Shown here: in pieces, positions 23,507-34,368 of the stretch | Layout: every line of letters begins with the position of its first letter | Numbering within the stretch: the first letter of the stretch is position 1 | NCBI GenBank assembly: GCA_021521415.1 | Contig: JAIQDT010005014.1 | Coordinates: 124,001-188,000 of the forward strand | Source: Bidens hawaiensis | Lineage: Eukaryota > Streptophyta > Magnoliopsida > Asterales > Asteraceae | Direction: 5' to 3' | Length of the DNA: 64,000 nucleotides | Position numbers and translations under genes: made by a program | Notes under the pieces: generated by a model | Databases searched by the model: none | The model's input: the letters and a program-made list of their open reading frames with translations, nothing else | Told to the model about the DNA's origin: nothing

Positions 23507-24163
23507 GGCTCACCTAGGGCTGTTTAAGAGCCGAGCCGAGCCGAACCGAGAAGGCTTGCTTGTTGCTTGTCTCGTTTTCAACCAAACCGAACGGCTGAAA
23601 TTTGAACCGAGCGAAAATCAAAACGAGCCAAAATCGAATCGAGTATTTTCGATCAAACAACGAGCGAATTTCGAGCATTATTTTTTTCTTTTTAACTCTA
23701 AAAATTTGAAAGAAACAAGTATGACGGCTATAGATAATACATTTTGTAAATAACTTAGTAGTTTTAGACAAACGTGTAATTTAATTTTTTAGGTGAAAGA
23801 AGTTTGAAGTAAGATATAATGAGCATGTAAACATACTTTTAGTATTATGAAATTTTGAATCGAACTAATGATACTATAAAATTGACTCAATACGAAAAAT
23901 TTTAAAGGGTGCAAAAAATTGTATACTTATATTTTATGTGTGTTATCTGCATATTTATATATTTGGTCATTTATAATTATATATAAAATAAATTTAAAAT
24001 ATTCGAGCTGAACCAAACCAAGCAGACCTTTGCTCATTGCTGGGCTCGTTTACAAACCGAACCAAGTAGAGCGGCTCGTTTACAATCGAGCGAAAAAACG
24101 AGCAAGCATTTTCAAGCAATATCCAACCGAGCGACGAGCGGTTTGGACGGCCCTAGGCCCACC
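23507..24163. mobile_element. Non-autonomous hAT element (641 bp) with 8-bp target duplication
   Basis: The element is 23515-24155. Its ends are TAGGGCTGTTTAAG and, inverted on the right, TAGGGCCGTCCAAA. The flanks are GGCTCACC (23507-23514) and GGCCCACC (24156-24163), an 8-bp duplication with one mismatch, as expected for hAT. The subterminal regions are rich in GAGCCGAGC and CGAGCG words. The middle is AT-rich with no transposase. Confidence 0.8.
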
Positions 24164-24586
24164 CCACCCCGCCCTTGCATCTGCCTCCCTAACCATATGC
24201 TCGCAATTAAAAACTAAATTTTACATATGAGCAGTATGCATGAGCTTGCAAGTTCGAGACTGATTTTATGTGTACATAATTGTATTAGTATATTATTTTG
24301 CTGAAATACCGAACTAACCAAAAACAAATAACATGAGAAACATTATCTTTTTGGTAGAAATCCGCCATAGTGCGATAAAAAGATCTTTATAAGCAATTCA
24401 TTAGGTGTGACGACATTGTTTGTTTGACAATTAATTAAAGAAACAAAATAATTAGGGTCCGGGTATGGAAGTTAAATTGTAAATCACAATCAACATATAC
24501 GTATATATATTCCATTCACTTTTAGATATATCACAAGACGAAATCCAACACAGCTTATAAGATATGGAAGTCAACATCAATTTTAA
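24164..24586. other. Non-coding 3' flank of the germin-like gene
   Basis: AT-rich sequence with no ORF of note. The part nearest the gene (24500-24586) is its probable 3' UTR and is similar to fragments at 46497-46572 and, inverted, 47800-47880. Confidence 0.5.
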
Positions 24587-25342
24587 TCACGTAGCGTATA
24601 AGAACTTGGATTGAATCTGTTGAACGACCTTGATGTCAATTTGGAAGGCCTTCGCAAGAATATCGGCAGTTATATCAGGGTTAGATCCAAAGACAGCATT
24701 TGCAATGGTAATGGTGCCTGGATTTTGACTGCTCAAAGCAGCAATCGCAAGAGCATAGCCGTTTCCTACGTTTTGTTGGAAGTGAATCGGACCTTCTGGG
24801 AACACAAAGACATCACCCTTCTGAAGCCGTTTTGTGATGAGACGGTTTTCAGGGTTGGATGTGACCAAACCAACTAGAAGACTGCCTTTGATGACGGTCA
24901 ATATTTCAGTGGCTCGAGGATGCGTGTGTGGAGCATTAAGCCCCATGGAGCAAAGTCAATACGGGCCATGGAGATACCAATAGTGTTGAGTCCTGGCATT
25001 GTACTACATTCACAGAGGTCACGTTAGATCCAACGTCGTTCGTTGTGTTTCCCATCAGGTGGAGCCCTCTGAACAGAAAATCATCTGCCTGCACAAGCTC
25101 CGGATCTTTGCAAACCACACCATTCACGAAAACTGTGAAAACAGAAACAGGAAACGTAATGTTATAATCAGGTCAATCATGAATGCCCGAAAGTTTATGG
25201 GATATTAGCATTGACAACCGTGCACACCTTTGCTATCTGGATCAGCCACACAGAAGTCCTGGAGAGGACTAGGGTCGGAAGCTAAAGCGAGCGAACAAGC
25301 AACCAACAAGAGACCGGATAAAAGCAGCAAACGTGACGTCAT
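24587..25342 (-). pseudogene. Germin-like protein gene, two exons, with two 1-base frame breaks
   Basis: Germin-like proteins are secreted cupin-fold glycoproteins of the cell wall. Exon 1 (25228-25342) encodes a signal peptide rich in Leu (MTSRLLLLSGLLLVACSLALA) and SDPSPLQDFCVADPDS. A 95-bp GT-AG intron occupies 25133-25227. Exon 2 (24590-25132) encodes [12 protein letters not shown]-glycosylation sites NTT and NVT, germin box 1 (PHTHPRATE, with metal-binding His, His and Glu) and germin box 2 ([16 protein letters not shown], with the third His), ending QSKFLYAT. The implied length, about 220 aa, is normal. The frame slips at about 24997-25001 (CAATG where family alignment suggests one more A) and at about 24940-24946 (a G run one base short). 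Both are in homopolymers, so this may be a recent pseudogene or an assembly error. All metal ligands are intact. Confidence 0.85.
25133..25227 (-). other. Intron of the germin-like gene
   Basis: It starts GTGTGC after AGCAAAG and ends TTTCACAG before TTTTCGTG, and splicing keeps the frame (DSK-VFVNG). Germin-like genes commonly have none or one intron near this position. Confidence 0.75.
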
Positions 25343-25426
25343 TTTTGAGAAGTGAAAACTTGTTCTTCAATTGAGTTTGGTAGCTCAAGTAATCTACATA
25401 TGCAGTAAAGTACCTAACTTGTTCTG

Positions 25427-25434
25427 TATTTATA
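25427..25434 (-). promoter_or_regulatory. TATA box of the germin-like gene
   Basis: TATAAATA on the minus strand lies 85 bp upstream of the ATG, a normal plant distance. The intact promoter shows that the gene was not retroposed. Confidence 0.7.
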
Positions 25435-25439
25435 GTTAA

Positions 25440-25546
25440 CTTAGTGTGGAGCATAAAGCTAGGACATGATGTTGTGCCACTAATAAAAAAATACACATAC
25501 ATTCCAATACAAAAGACTTAAACATGAACAAAATAGGGTCTAACAA
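25440..25546 (-). repeat. Partial 3' LTR of Sirevirus C
   Basis: On the minus strand the LTR begins TGTTAGACCCTATTTTG at 25546, directly after the polypurine tract GAGGGAGAT (25547-25555). Where the LTR gives way to the upstream region of the germin-like gene is unclear, so it appears truncated. The words TTCCAATAC(A/T)AAAGACT occur as an inverted pair on both sides of the junction (25501-25519 and 25556-25575). Confidence 0.5.
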
Positions 25547-25617
25547 TCTCCCTCTAGTCTTTAGTATTGGAAATCGTCGGAATCACACTCCAAACTACCG
25601 TCCTTAGAAAGTGGAAG

Positions 25618-28600
25618 TTAAACAAGTCTCTTGACGAACTTGTTGAAGGCTTCAACTACCTTCTCGGTGTTCTGTCGGCCTATGTCTTCGACTCTTCCCA
25701 GGGGCGAGTTGTATAGCTTCAGAATGTCTTCTTGGCAGAGACCCATCAACTCGTGCTCGTCAAACACTCTCAACTCATGCATTGTCTTGCAGTGAATGAC
25801 AACCCCTCCCGTCTTATTATCGAACTCCCAACCAATAAAATCATGGAGATGATTTGGAGGAAACGGTTCTCCATGATAAATGATGTAACATTCTTTGGGA
25901 GCCCCATATCTCCACATCACTCTTGGTTTCCCAGTTACCGGATCAATTTCTCTTGGGTTCTTGAATTTCCGGCCTTTATTTACTTCAAAATCTTTATAAT
26001 CAACCTTCACTTGATGCTTCAGATGGCGTGTCACCCAACCATCCAGGTTTTCATCATAATCACCAGGACCCGATGCGTTTATGAGGTAGTTAATATCAAG
26101 CTTAGGCAAGGTGTACAACTCCTCGTGGGTGAGATAGATGAGATCTCCATTTACCCGACGAATAGCCCAACAACTATTTAGTCTGTTGTATGTAGCGTAT
26201 GCAATCAGAGAATTATCATGGTATTAGTCACATAATGTGTCTTCCTCTTTTTCTTTGGTGGTGCTTGTGACAAGTTTGCAATTGGAGCAATTACGGAATC
26301 AGTTGCAGGTGCTTCAGAAGCTTGAGAATGAGCAGGTGGCGTGTCTGGATTTGGCGAGTAGTTGATGTTGTCATCATCTTCAACTTCCTCCGCCTGGTGT
26401 GATATGGCTGGTTCCAGCGTTTTCCCAGCATCTATGAACGCATCCATTATACCTGCAACTGTACCTGCATCATCAAACAACTCATTATATAAGTTCTAGA
26501 TTCTCGAGTCATGCTGTCTCACTTTGTCAGCGGGCACGTGCGTGGAGGGATCATCATGAGGTTCTTGCTCATGTGGGGGTGATTGAGTGTGACCTCCACC
26601 TCAACCTGCCGCCCCGGCACCACCATCACCACCATCTCCGCCATCATCATCACTATCATCATCGTCAAAGCTGTTGTGGACGTTATCATCCACATCTTCA
26701 TCGTCTTCGTCATCCTCGTCATCACTCTCATCATCTGCCTCTTCCTCTTCATCATCACCACCAGCTTGAGCTTGAGGTTGCTCAACATGTGCAAGTCCTA
26801 AGCTGGTTTCAACACCACTTTCTGCTTGGCCGACCTGTGGTGCAATCCATCCCACAGTCGCCTCACCCTCATACCCAACAACCTGTTTAGCTCGCAAAGC
26901 CACGCTTGGACCTACGGTAGGTTGTGGTTCACCTGTTCTTGAAGTTTTCCCAACTCTCTTCCAACTACCAAACACTGAATCCAACCGATCCTCCAAGGCA
27001 TGAAAGTCATCATCATGCATTCCCAAAAGATCTGAAGCTGCTTGATACTTGCTCACCATGTCCTCATTAGTCTTGAGATGTAGCTGGTTCAAACGATCCT
27101 AGGCGGCAATCTTAGCTTGGATGGCCTCAATCTCGGTTCTGAACTGTTTGTTTTCAGCAATGAGTCTACCGAGAGAGGTGGACGATGCTAGATGTCCCTC
27201 AAGCATAGATACCCTGGAGTTGGTAGCCTCCTTCTCAACATCCCACTTTGTTGTTGCATCCTCGATCTTCTTCAACAGACGTTCTTCAAGAATAGTCGCT
27301 GATGGTAGATTTTTCTCAGGTGTCTCCACTCGATCAGCTACTTTAGTGTTTTATGAACGCTGGTAAGCATTTGATAGAGTCTCTCTGTTGAGAAGTTCCT
27401 GTCGATTAGTGATACGAGTCTGCAGTTGATTGATCCAGGATCTTTGATTATCAATCAAGGCATAGTGCAATTCTGTTGCTCCTCCAGGATCTTAACACGG
27501 GTCACCAACTTAGCTTTCTCCATGGCGTCCTCACGATCCTTCTTCTTTTGAGTTTTGATGTACTCAAGCAACATTATCTCTTGTTCTGCCCTTTTAGCAT
27601 TTGATTCCTCCAGTGTGATGATCCTATCGAGGATAGGATCAGCGTATACTGGAGGTGTCAAGGACTTTCCTTTGGCTATGGGTTTTGGTGAGAGAATTGT
27701 GGTTGGTGGAGTGTCGGATAGGATGGGTAGTGATGTTGATTGGAAGGCTAGGGTGATTGATTGGGTAGGCAATGGTGAAGTTGTGAAGGTTGGTGTTGTT
27801 GAGAATTGTGGTGTGGTGGCTCCAGGTTGAATGGTGGATGCTGTGGGTTGTGTTGGTGAAGACGTGGTGAAAGTTTGTGTCCATAAACTTGTGGATTTGA
27901 TTGGTGAGCTGAAGATGGATGAGGTGAATGGTGAGGTAGACAAGGGTTTAGTTAGTTTTGGTTGTTCGGGTGGAGTGGTGGTTTCAGGTTGTTGTTGAGG
28001 TGGAAAAGGAGGTAGGTCTTCTAGGAAGGTGGATATTGGTTGGTCTTGTTGTGTGGGTGAGGGTTCAGGTGAGTAATTTGGTGAGTCATGAAGCAAGGTC
28101 TTGGGTGGTTTGGATTTGGTCTTGATTCTGGACTTAGGTTTCTTATAGACAGGTATCTGGATTTTGCTTACATTGAGGTCTCTTAAAGCTTTAGCTAAGG
28201 TTTTGGGTGAAGCTATGTGTGGGTCAGGTGTAGAGGAAGGTTTACCTTTACCGGAAAGCTTGACAATGAGTTTTGGAGACTTCTTGGAGCCTCCAACTCT
28301 CTTCAACCGCTTCAAGGGCTGCTTCTCTTCTTCTTCCTCCTCAACCTCATTAGCCTTATCAGAAGCACCACCAATAGAAGGTTTGTCGGCAGCCTTCCGC
28401 TTCAAGTTGTGATTCGCCTTAGTTCTATCTTAAGGCGCCTCCTGTGCCTCTGCTCTGAACCCTTTATCTCTCTACTTTCTTCCTCAGGCTCTTCCACAGA
28501 AGTCTCTGTTTCTTCAAACAACCCAAACGTAGTCCCTGGTCTCTCTCCTTGATAAACATATCCTTTACCTTCCGTGCTTAACATAACCCCAAACACAGTT

Positions 28601-29185
28601 TGCCTGATCATGTTGACGTGATACGGCTCAGGCAGTGTCTTTTTACCCTTCATATCCTTTGCTGGCTTGTGTGGTGGTCTGGGTACATTTGGGATCATAT
28701 CATCCAACAATAGCTGAACAAATCATGGATACATCAGCCATGTTGCCTCTGCTTTTGCGTTTGCCAGCATGCACAAGAAAAACATTTGGGAGTAGTTGAA
28801 ATCTTCTCGATATGTGAGAGCAAACATAATCAGCTCTTAAGCTTTCAAAACCCCCCACGAGGATCTAATAAACTGTGGATGACCACATGAACAAGAATCT
28901 CTAGTAAGGTGGGAGATGCTTCTTCTCCAAACTCTTCCATTCCGTGTCATAACTCATATCAGTCACAAACTCACTGAGCTTGGCTTTGTCCCCCTTCTCA
29001 AACAGATAATGCGGTTCATCCTTAATCTTCAAGGCATGTCTAATATCCCCCTCCTTAATCTTCAATGTCTTTCCGGCCACCTTTGTAATAATAGACAACG
29101 AGTACCCGGATGGCTTGGCATTTTCCCAGAATTCTGTCACCCATTTAGAGTAAATGGCAGGGTTGGCAGAGAGAGCGTATGCCAA
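25618..29185 (-). pseudogene. Sirevirus C accessory gene, decayed
   Basis: Open pieces at 28901-29185, 28402-28710, 27455-28405, 27099-27329, 26601-27092, 26205-26480 and 25618-26118 follow the layout of copy B. The N-terminal part has FWENAKPSGYSLSII and DIRHALKIKDEPHYLFEKGD. The MYP-FVQLLLDDMIP motif (about 28690-28730) is interrupted by a TGA in place of the usual Arg. Next come Lys/Arg-rich and Pro/Ser/Thr-rich segments, a coiled coil (27099-27329), and a very acidic tract (DDEEEEADDESDDEDDEDDE, about 26690-26760). The C-terminal part (IRRVNGDLIYLTHEELYTLP, then LINASG) matches the IKRYDGVQYL...LIN region of copy B, followed by a further conserved-looking 150 residues. The function is unknown; there is no enzyme motif or membrane segment. 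Confidence 0.65.
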
Positions 29186-30318
29186 TGGTGATTACCTTAG
29201 CCCTTTAATCATTGAAGTAAAAACCTTGTCTTTCTTCTTTGCGGGCAACTCGAGAGGACAAAACAGATTGTGCAACTGAAATCAAGCATTAAGATCATGA
29301 GAACCATCAAATGTAACTAAGTTAGACAAAAGATAAGATATATATATTTACATTTACGCATATACATAAAAGTTTGTTTAAATATATACTTATACTTAAT
29401 GAATTATATACACTTGTTTTGATAAATTGATAAGCTAATTTTAGTCTATTAGTAAGTTAATAAGTCCATTATATAATGCTTAATATGTCCAAAATGTCCT
29501 TAGATCAAACAGTCCTCAAAAACCCAAACAGTCCAGTAGAACAATCAGTTCAATCTTTTGGAAATTTTGCTAGGTCAGGAGAATTCGCATGGGAAAGAAT
29601 TCGCATGAAACTTTATTCGCTTCACATAGGGATACGAAGCGAATAAGGGATTCTATTCACTTCGCATGGTTGTGCGAAGCGAATAAGAACTGAAATTCGC
29701 ATCGCATGGATTGTGCGAAGCTAATAGGAAATTCCATTCGCTTCGCATGAGCCATGCGAAGCGAATACTATCCATTTGCGAATTTTTCCTTTTTGCGAAT
29801 AAGATGCACTTAGCCCAATTTTTTTTATCTTTTTGCTTTCCAAATAGTCGCCCAGACACGAATTGAAGATCTGGAGATTTTTAGATCATGTCGCTTTCAT
29901 ATACACCTTCAAACAGACCCAAATAAATCCGAAAAACCCTAGATCTACAAACTGTACAAGTTTAAACCTAATACTAAGATCTAATGATGAAATCCATCAT
30001 CTAAAGGCCTAATAACAGTTTATGACATGATTATATCCAACAATCATGAAGATCCAGTCCAAGATATGACCAACGGTTCATATAAACCATCGTTAGATAT
30101 CTGAAAGAAACCCAGAAAGAAACAGATGAAGATTGATGATTATGATGATATACTGGAGATGTAGGTTCCATTTTTGTGATCAATTTGTGATTATGAAGCT
30201 AGATCGTGAGGGATTGTTAAGAAAAGTTAGGGTTTGGGATGAAGAAGGTAGAGAGAGAGAAAGTGAGAGTGTTTTTGGTAAAGTGAATGTGAATAGTGAA
30301 AGATATTTTGAGTTGCCC
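29186..30318 (-). other. Leader of the Sirevirus C accessory gene with TTCGC hairpins
   Basis: No gene is supported. The segment 29578-29800 carries TTCGC and GCGAA words in inverted pairs, the best at 29736-29766 with perfect 14-bp arms (ATTCGCTTCGCATG) around AGC. The part at 29860-30310 on the minus strand is transcript-like, with AAACCCTAACTTTTC and CT-rich runs below the TATA box. Confidence 0.6.
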
Positions 30319-30329
30319 TTTATATAGGG
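30314..30329 (-). promoter_or_regulatory. Internal promoter of Sirevirus C
   Basis: CCCTATATAAAGGGC on the minus strand has TATA at 30319-30326 and is nearly identical to the box at 11760-11767 in Sirevirus B. Unlike in B, no TTCGC palindrome lies directly upstream; they are downstream in the leader. Confidence 0.5.
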
Positions 30330-30869
30330 TCAGCGTGATAAGGTCAAAACATCGCGAGTGTTTACCAAATATACACTCTCAGTCCTCGGTCTTTAAAATC
30401 GTTTACAAAATCAAACCCGAAAAACATTTACCCGTCGAATCCAAGCACTTTCTACCCCACGATGACACCGGAACTGACCACATAACTCTGTCATTACATA
30501 GAAGAACTTAATGAAACCGCCAACCGACTGAGAAACATCGGGGATAGCTTTATCCGGAGATTTTACGATAGAGAACCCTATATATAATATAACTAATAAT
30601 ATATATATATATATATTACTGTAATTTCCTTTGTATAAAAAAATGGTGTGTATATATAAAATATAGTGATGCATATATATAGATTAGATATAGAATATAG
30701 TGACGCATATGTATAAATATATATATATATATAAAAGAGTAAATGTCACAAAGCTCCACGATTTTGACATATTCTGTGCCTATGTGTTTTTGTGTTTATG
30801 TGTGGATAATACCTTGCTTATTTTATTATTTAATTATGATATTAATATTCCTTCTTGTTTGAAATTCAA
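30330..30869. other. Junction of Sirevirus C and Gypsy 2, AT-rich
   Basis: No gene is present. Upstream promoter sequence of Sirevirus C runs to about 30545. AT-rich microsatellites follow (30596-30617, 30640-30735). The expected 5' LTR and primer site of Gypsy 2 are not recognisable, so the 5' end of Gypsy 2 has been lost or replaced here. Confidence 0.5.
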
Positions 30870-32116
30870 ATGTCAAATCAAGTTTCTGTTAACAACCGTG
30901 AAAATAATCATGAAAATTCCAATCAAGAAAATGCTTTGAATATGAATGCTATTGACGATATGATAGCTCAGAGAATTGCTGCTGAAGCAATCCTGCAAAT
31001 TGCTGCAGCTATTAGACAACCAGTAACTGTCATTAGAGATAAAACCGAGAGCAATAAACGAAAATCTGACACTGAAGCTAGTAATAGTGTGAATGGAGGA
31101 AATAAAAAAATAAACAACCTAAAAAGTTAAAAACTAATGGTTGTACTTACAAGGATTTATTGGCATGTAAACCAACCGAAATTTTCGGAAATTAAGGAGC
31201 TATTTCAGCACTACGCTGGTTAGAAAAGACATAAGCTGTTATAAGAATTAGTAAATGTGCTGAAGATGATAAGATATTGTATGCTTCTAATCTCTTTATT
31301 AATGAAGCATTAGAATGGTGGAATACAGTCCTCCAGGCAAAAGGAAGCAACATAGTTTACATTAAGACCTGGGGTGAATTCAAAGAAATAGTAAAAAGAA
31401 AATTTTGTCCTCCACGTGAAAGAGAAAAGATTACTACTATGTTCTTGAACCACAAGATGGAAGGTGTGAAATGTCGTGAGTATACGACAAAATTCTTTGA
31501 ATATGCAAGAATGGTACCGGCTCTGGCTTCGCCAGAAACAGTACTAATTTCTCATTATATTTGGGGATTAGTAAGTGAAATCCGTGATCTGGTAAAATCG
31601 GCTAGACCTCAGACTATTGAGGAAGCAGTTGAACTAGCCAATACCATGACAGACGGATTAATCCGAACACAGGAAAAAAACAAAAAGAAGGATTTAGCCC
31701 ACAAAATTTCTCAAGAATTCCGAAAGAAAGAAACAAGGCAATCCTATGCTCAGCATTTCTGTAAAGTATGCAGAAAGAGGCATTCAGGAAGATGTGCTTT
31801 TAAAAAGACTAAATTCTGCAATTACTGCAAGATGGCTGGTCATACGGATGAAGAGTGTAGAAGAAAAGAAACTCGTGTTTGCTATAATTGCGGAGAACCT
31901 GGCCACATCCGTCCAGAATGTCCCAAGTTGATAAAGGTGCCTGACAACAAAGCTAAGAATACAGATGGACCTAGAAGGAATGCACGAGCTTTTCAGCTTA
32001 CTGCACAAGAGGCCGCAATGATTCCGGACATCATTGCGCGTACGTTTCTTATTAATGACGTTTACGCTAAACAAGAATTTTTGTCAAGTCTTAAACCAAG
32101 CATTAACCAAACTTAA
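30870..32116 (+). pseudogene. Gypsy 2 gag, with the protease active site deleted
   Basis: The ATG at 30870 gives MSNQVSVNNRENNHENSNQ. A stop near 31128 and frame loss up to 31277 interrupt the N-terminal part. The gag domain then runs EALEWWNTVLQAKGSN, FKEIVKRKFCPPRERE and HYIWGLVSEIRDLVKSARP. Two zinc knuckles follow, CNYCKMAGHTDEEC and CYNCGEPGHIRPEC (31815-31920). Where the protease should carry its DSGA site, NDVYAK passes directly into sequence corresponding to the region after it (about 32068-32072). The catalytic Asp motif seen in Gypsy 1 (VLFDSGANQSFI) is absent and the frame changes. Confidence 0.85.
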
Positions 32117-34368
32117 ACAAGTTTGCATAGTAGAAACAGCCGATGGAAATTCCACTTATATACATGAAATACTTCAAGGAGAGAATATAAATTTATTAGG
32201 TCACAAGTTTAAAGCAAATTTGCTTCCAATGAATTTGGTCGGATTCGATGTTATATTAGGAATGGACTGGTTAGCAGCCAATCATGCTCGAATCCTATGT
32301 AATAAGAATTCTTTTGAGATTCGTATGCCAACAGGAGAGATTATTTCAATTCAAGGAGACCAAGTTCTTAGACCTACGAAGTTTATATCGATAATGAAAG
32401 CGGAAAATTACTTAAGAAAGCAGGGTATAGTATATATGATTTATGTAATCATTAGCGCCAAAGGAAGGGAGCTAAAAGAAATTCCGGTAGTGACTGATGT
32501 CTTTCCAGAAGATTTACTGGGACAACCACCTGATCGTAAAGTAGAATTCAGAATTCATGTGATCCCAGGAACATCACCAGTTGCTAAAGCACCGTATCGC
32601 TTAGCGCCAACAGAAATGTTAGAATTGAAAAAGCAATTAGACGATTTGCTAGAAAAAGGTTTTATACAACCAAGCTCATCACCCTGCGCAGTGCAGTTTG
32701 TTAAAAAGAAAGATGGATCGATGCGTATGTGTATCGATTATAGAGAATTAAACAAGGTAACAATTAAGAATCGGTATCCCTTACCGAGAATTGATGATCT
32801 ATTTGATCAACTTCAACGAGCTCGATATTTTTCAAAGATCGATTTACGCTTAGGATACCATCAATTAAAGGTACAGGAAGAAGATATTCCTAAAACTGCT
32901 TTTAGAACCAGATATGGTCACTACGAGTTTACAGTTATGCCGTTTGGTTTAACCAATGCACCAGCTGCATTCATGGATATGATGAATCGGATATGTAAAC
33001 CGTATTTGGATAAATTTGTGATCGTTTTTATAGACGATATACTTATTTATTCCAAAACTAGTGATGAACATGTCAAACATCTTCATACACTTTTAACACT
33101 ATTGAGAAAAGAGAAGCTTTATGCTAAATTCTCAAAGTGTCAGTTTTGGTTACAAGAAGTACAATTTCTAGGTCACTTGATTAATCAGGAAGGTATTCAT
33201 GTTGACCCTGCCAAAATAGAAGCAATCATTAAATGGGAAATTCCTAAAACTCCTACAGAAATTCGAAGTTTCTTAAGATTAGCAGGATATTATAGACGCT
33301 TCATTCAAAAATTTTCCCGAATAGCAGTTCCATTAACATGTAAAAATGTTAAGTTCGAATGGGGATATAAGCAAGAAGAAGCTTTTGTAACTTTGAAAAA
33401 AAAATTAACAAATGGCCCAATACTTTCATTACCTGAAGATTTCACAGTTTGTTGTGATGCTTCCAAGTTAGGATTAGGATGTGTATTAATGCAACGTGAA
33501 AAGGTCATTGCTTATGCATCCAGACAATCGAAGAAACATGAAGAGAATTACACAACACATGATTTAGAATAGGAGCAATAATTTTTGCCTTAAAAATCTG
33601 GAGACATTATTTGTATGGCAGTAAGTTTACTGTATTCACAGATCATAAAAGTTTAAAGTATATATTTAGGCAAAAGGAGCTTAACATGAGGCAAAGACGC
33701 TGGATGGAAATTCTTAGCGACTATGATTGTTAAATCCAATATCGTGAAGGAAAGGCGAATGTAGTAGCTGATGCATTAAGCAGAAAAGAGCACGAGAAAC
33801 CTAAAAGAGTAAGAGCTCTAAGATTAGAACTTCAAATCAATTTAATTGATGAAGTGAAAAATGCTCAAAAACAAGCAATGGAAGAAAATAACATTGCTGA
33901 TGAAAAAAGAAATGGTACAATTGACCAAATGATCAAAGGAAATGATGAGATCCTCCGAATGGGGAATAGAATTTGGATACCAATCATTGGAAATTTACGA
34001 GAAAGGATTCTCGAAGAAGCTCATAAATCCAAGTATACGATGCATCCCGGAAAAGATAAAATGTATCAAGATTTAAAGAAAACCTATTGGTGGATAGGAA
34101 TGAAAAAGGACATAGCTAATTATGTTTCGAAATGTATAACTTGTTCGCAAGTTAAAGCTGAACATCAAAAACCATCAGGATTACTTCAAAAATTAGAAAT
34201 GCCAGAATGGAAATGGGAATTAATAACAATGGATTTTGTTACTAAATTACCTACAACGAGAAGAGGTAATGACACAATCTGGGTGATTGTGGATAGATTA
34301 ACAAAGTCAGCTCATTTCATACTAATGAAGGAAACTTTTAAAATGGAACAATTAGCTAAACTGTATGT

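Noticed and set aside
26573..26890. Plus-strand ORF rich in His
   Set aside because: It is the antisense of the acidic GAT/GAA codon tract of the accessory gene copy C.
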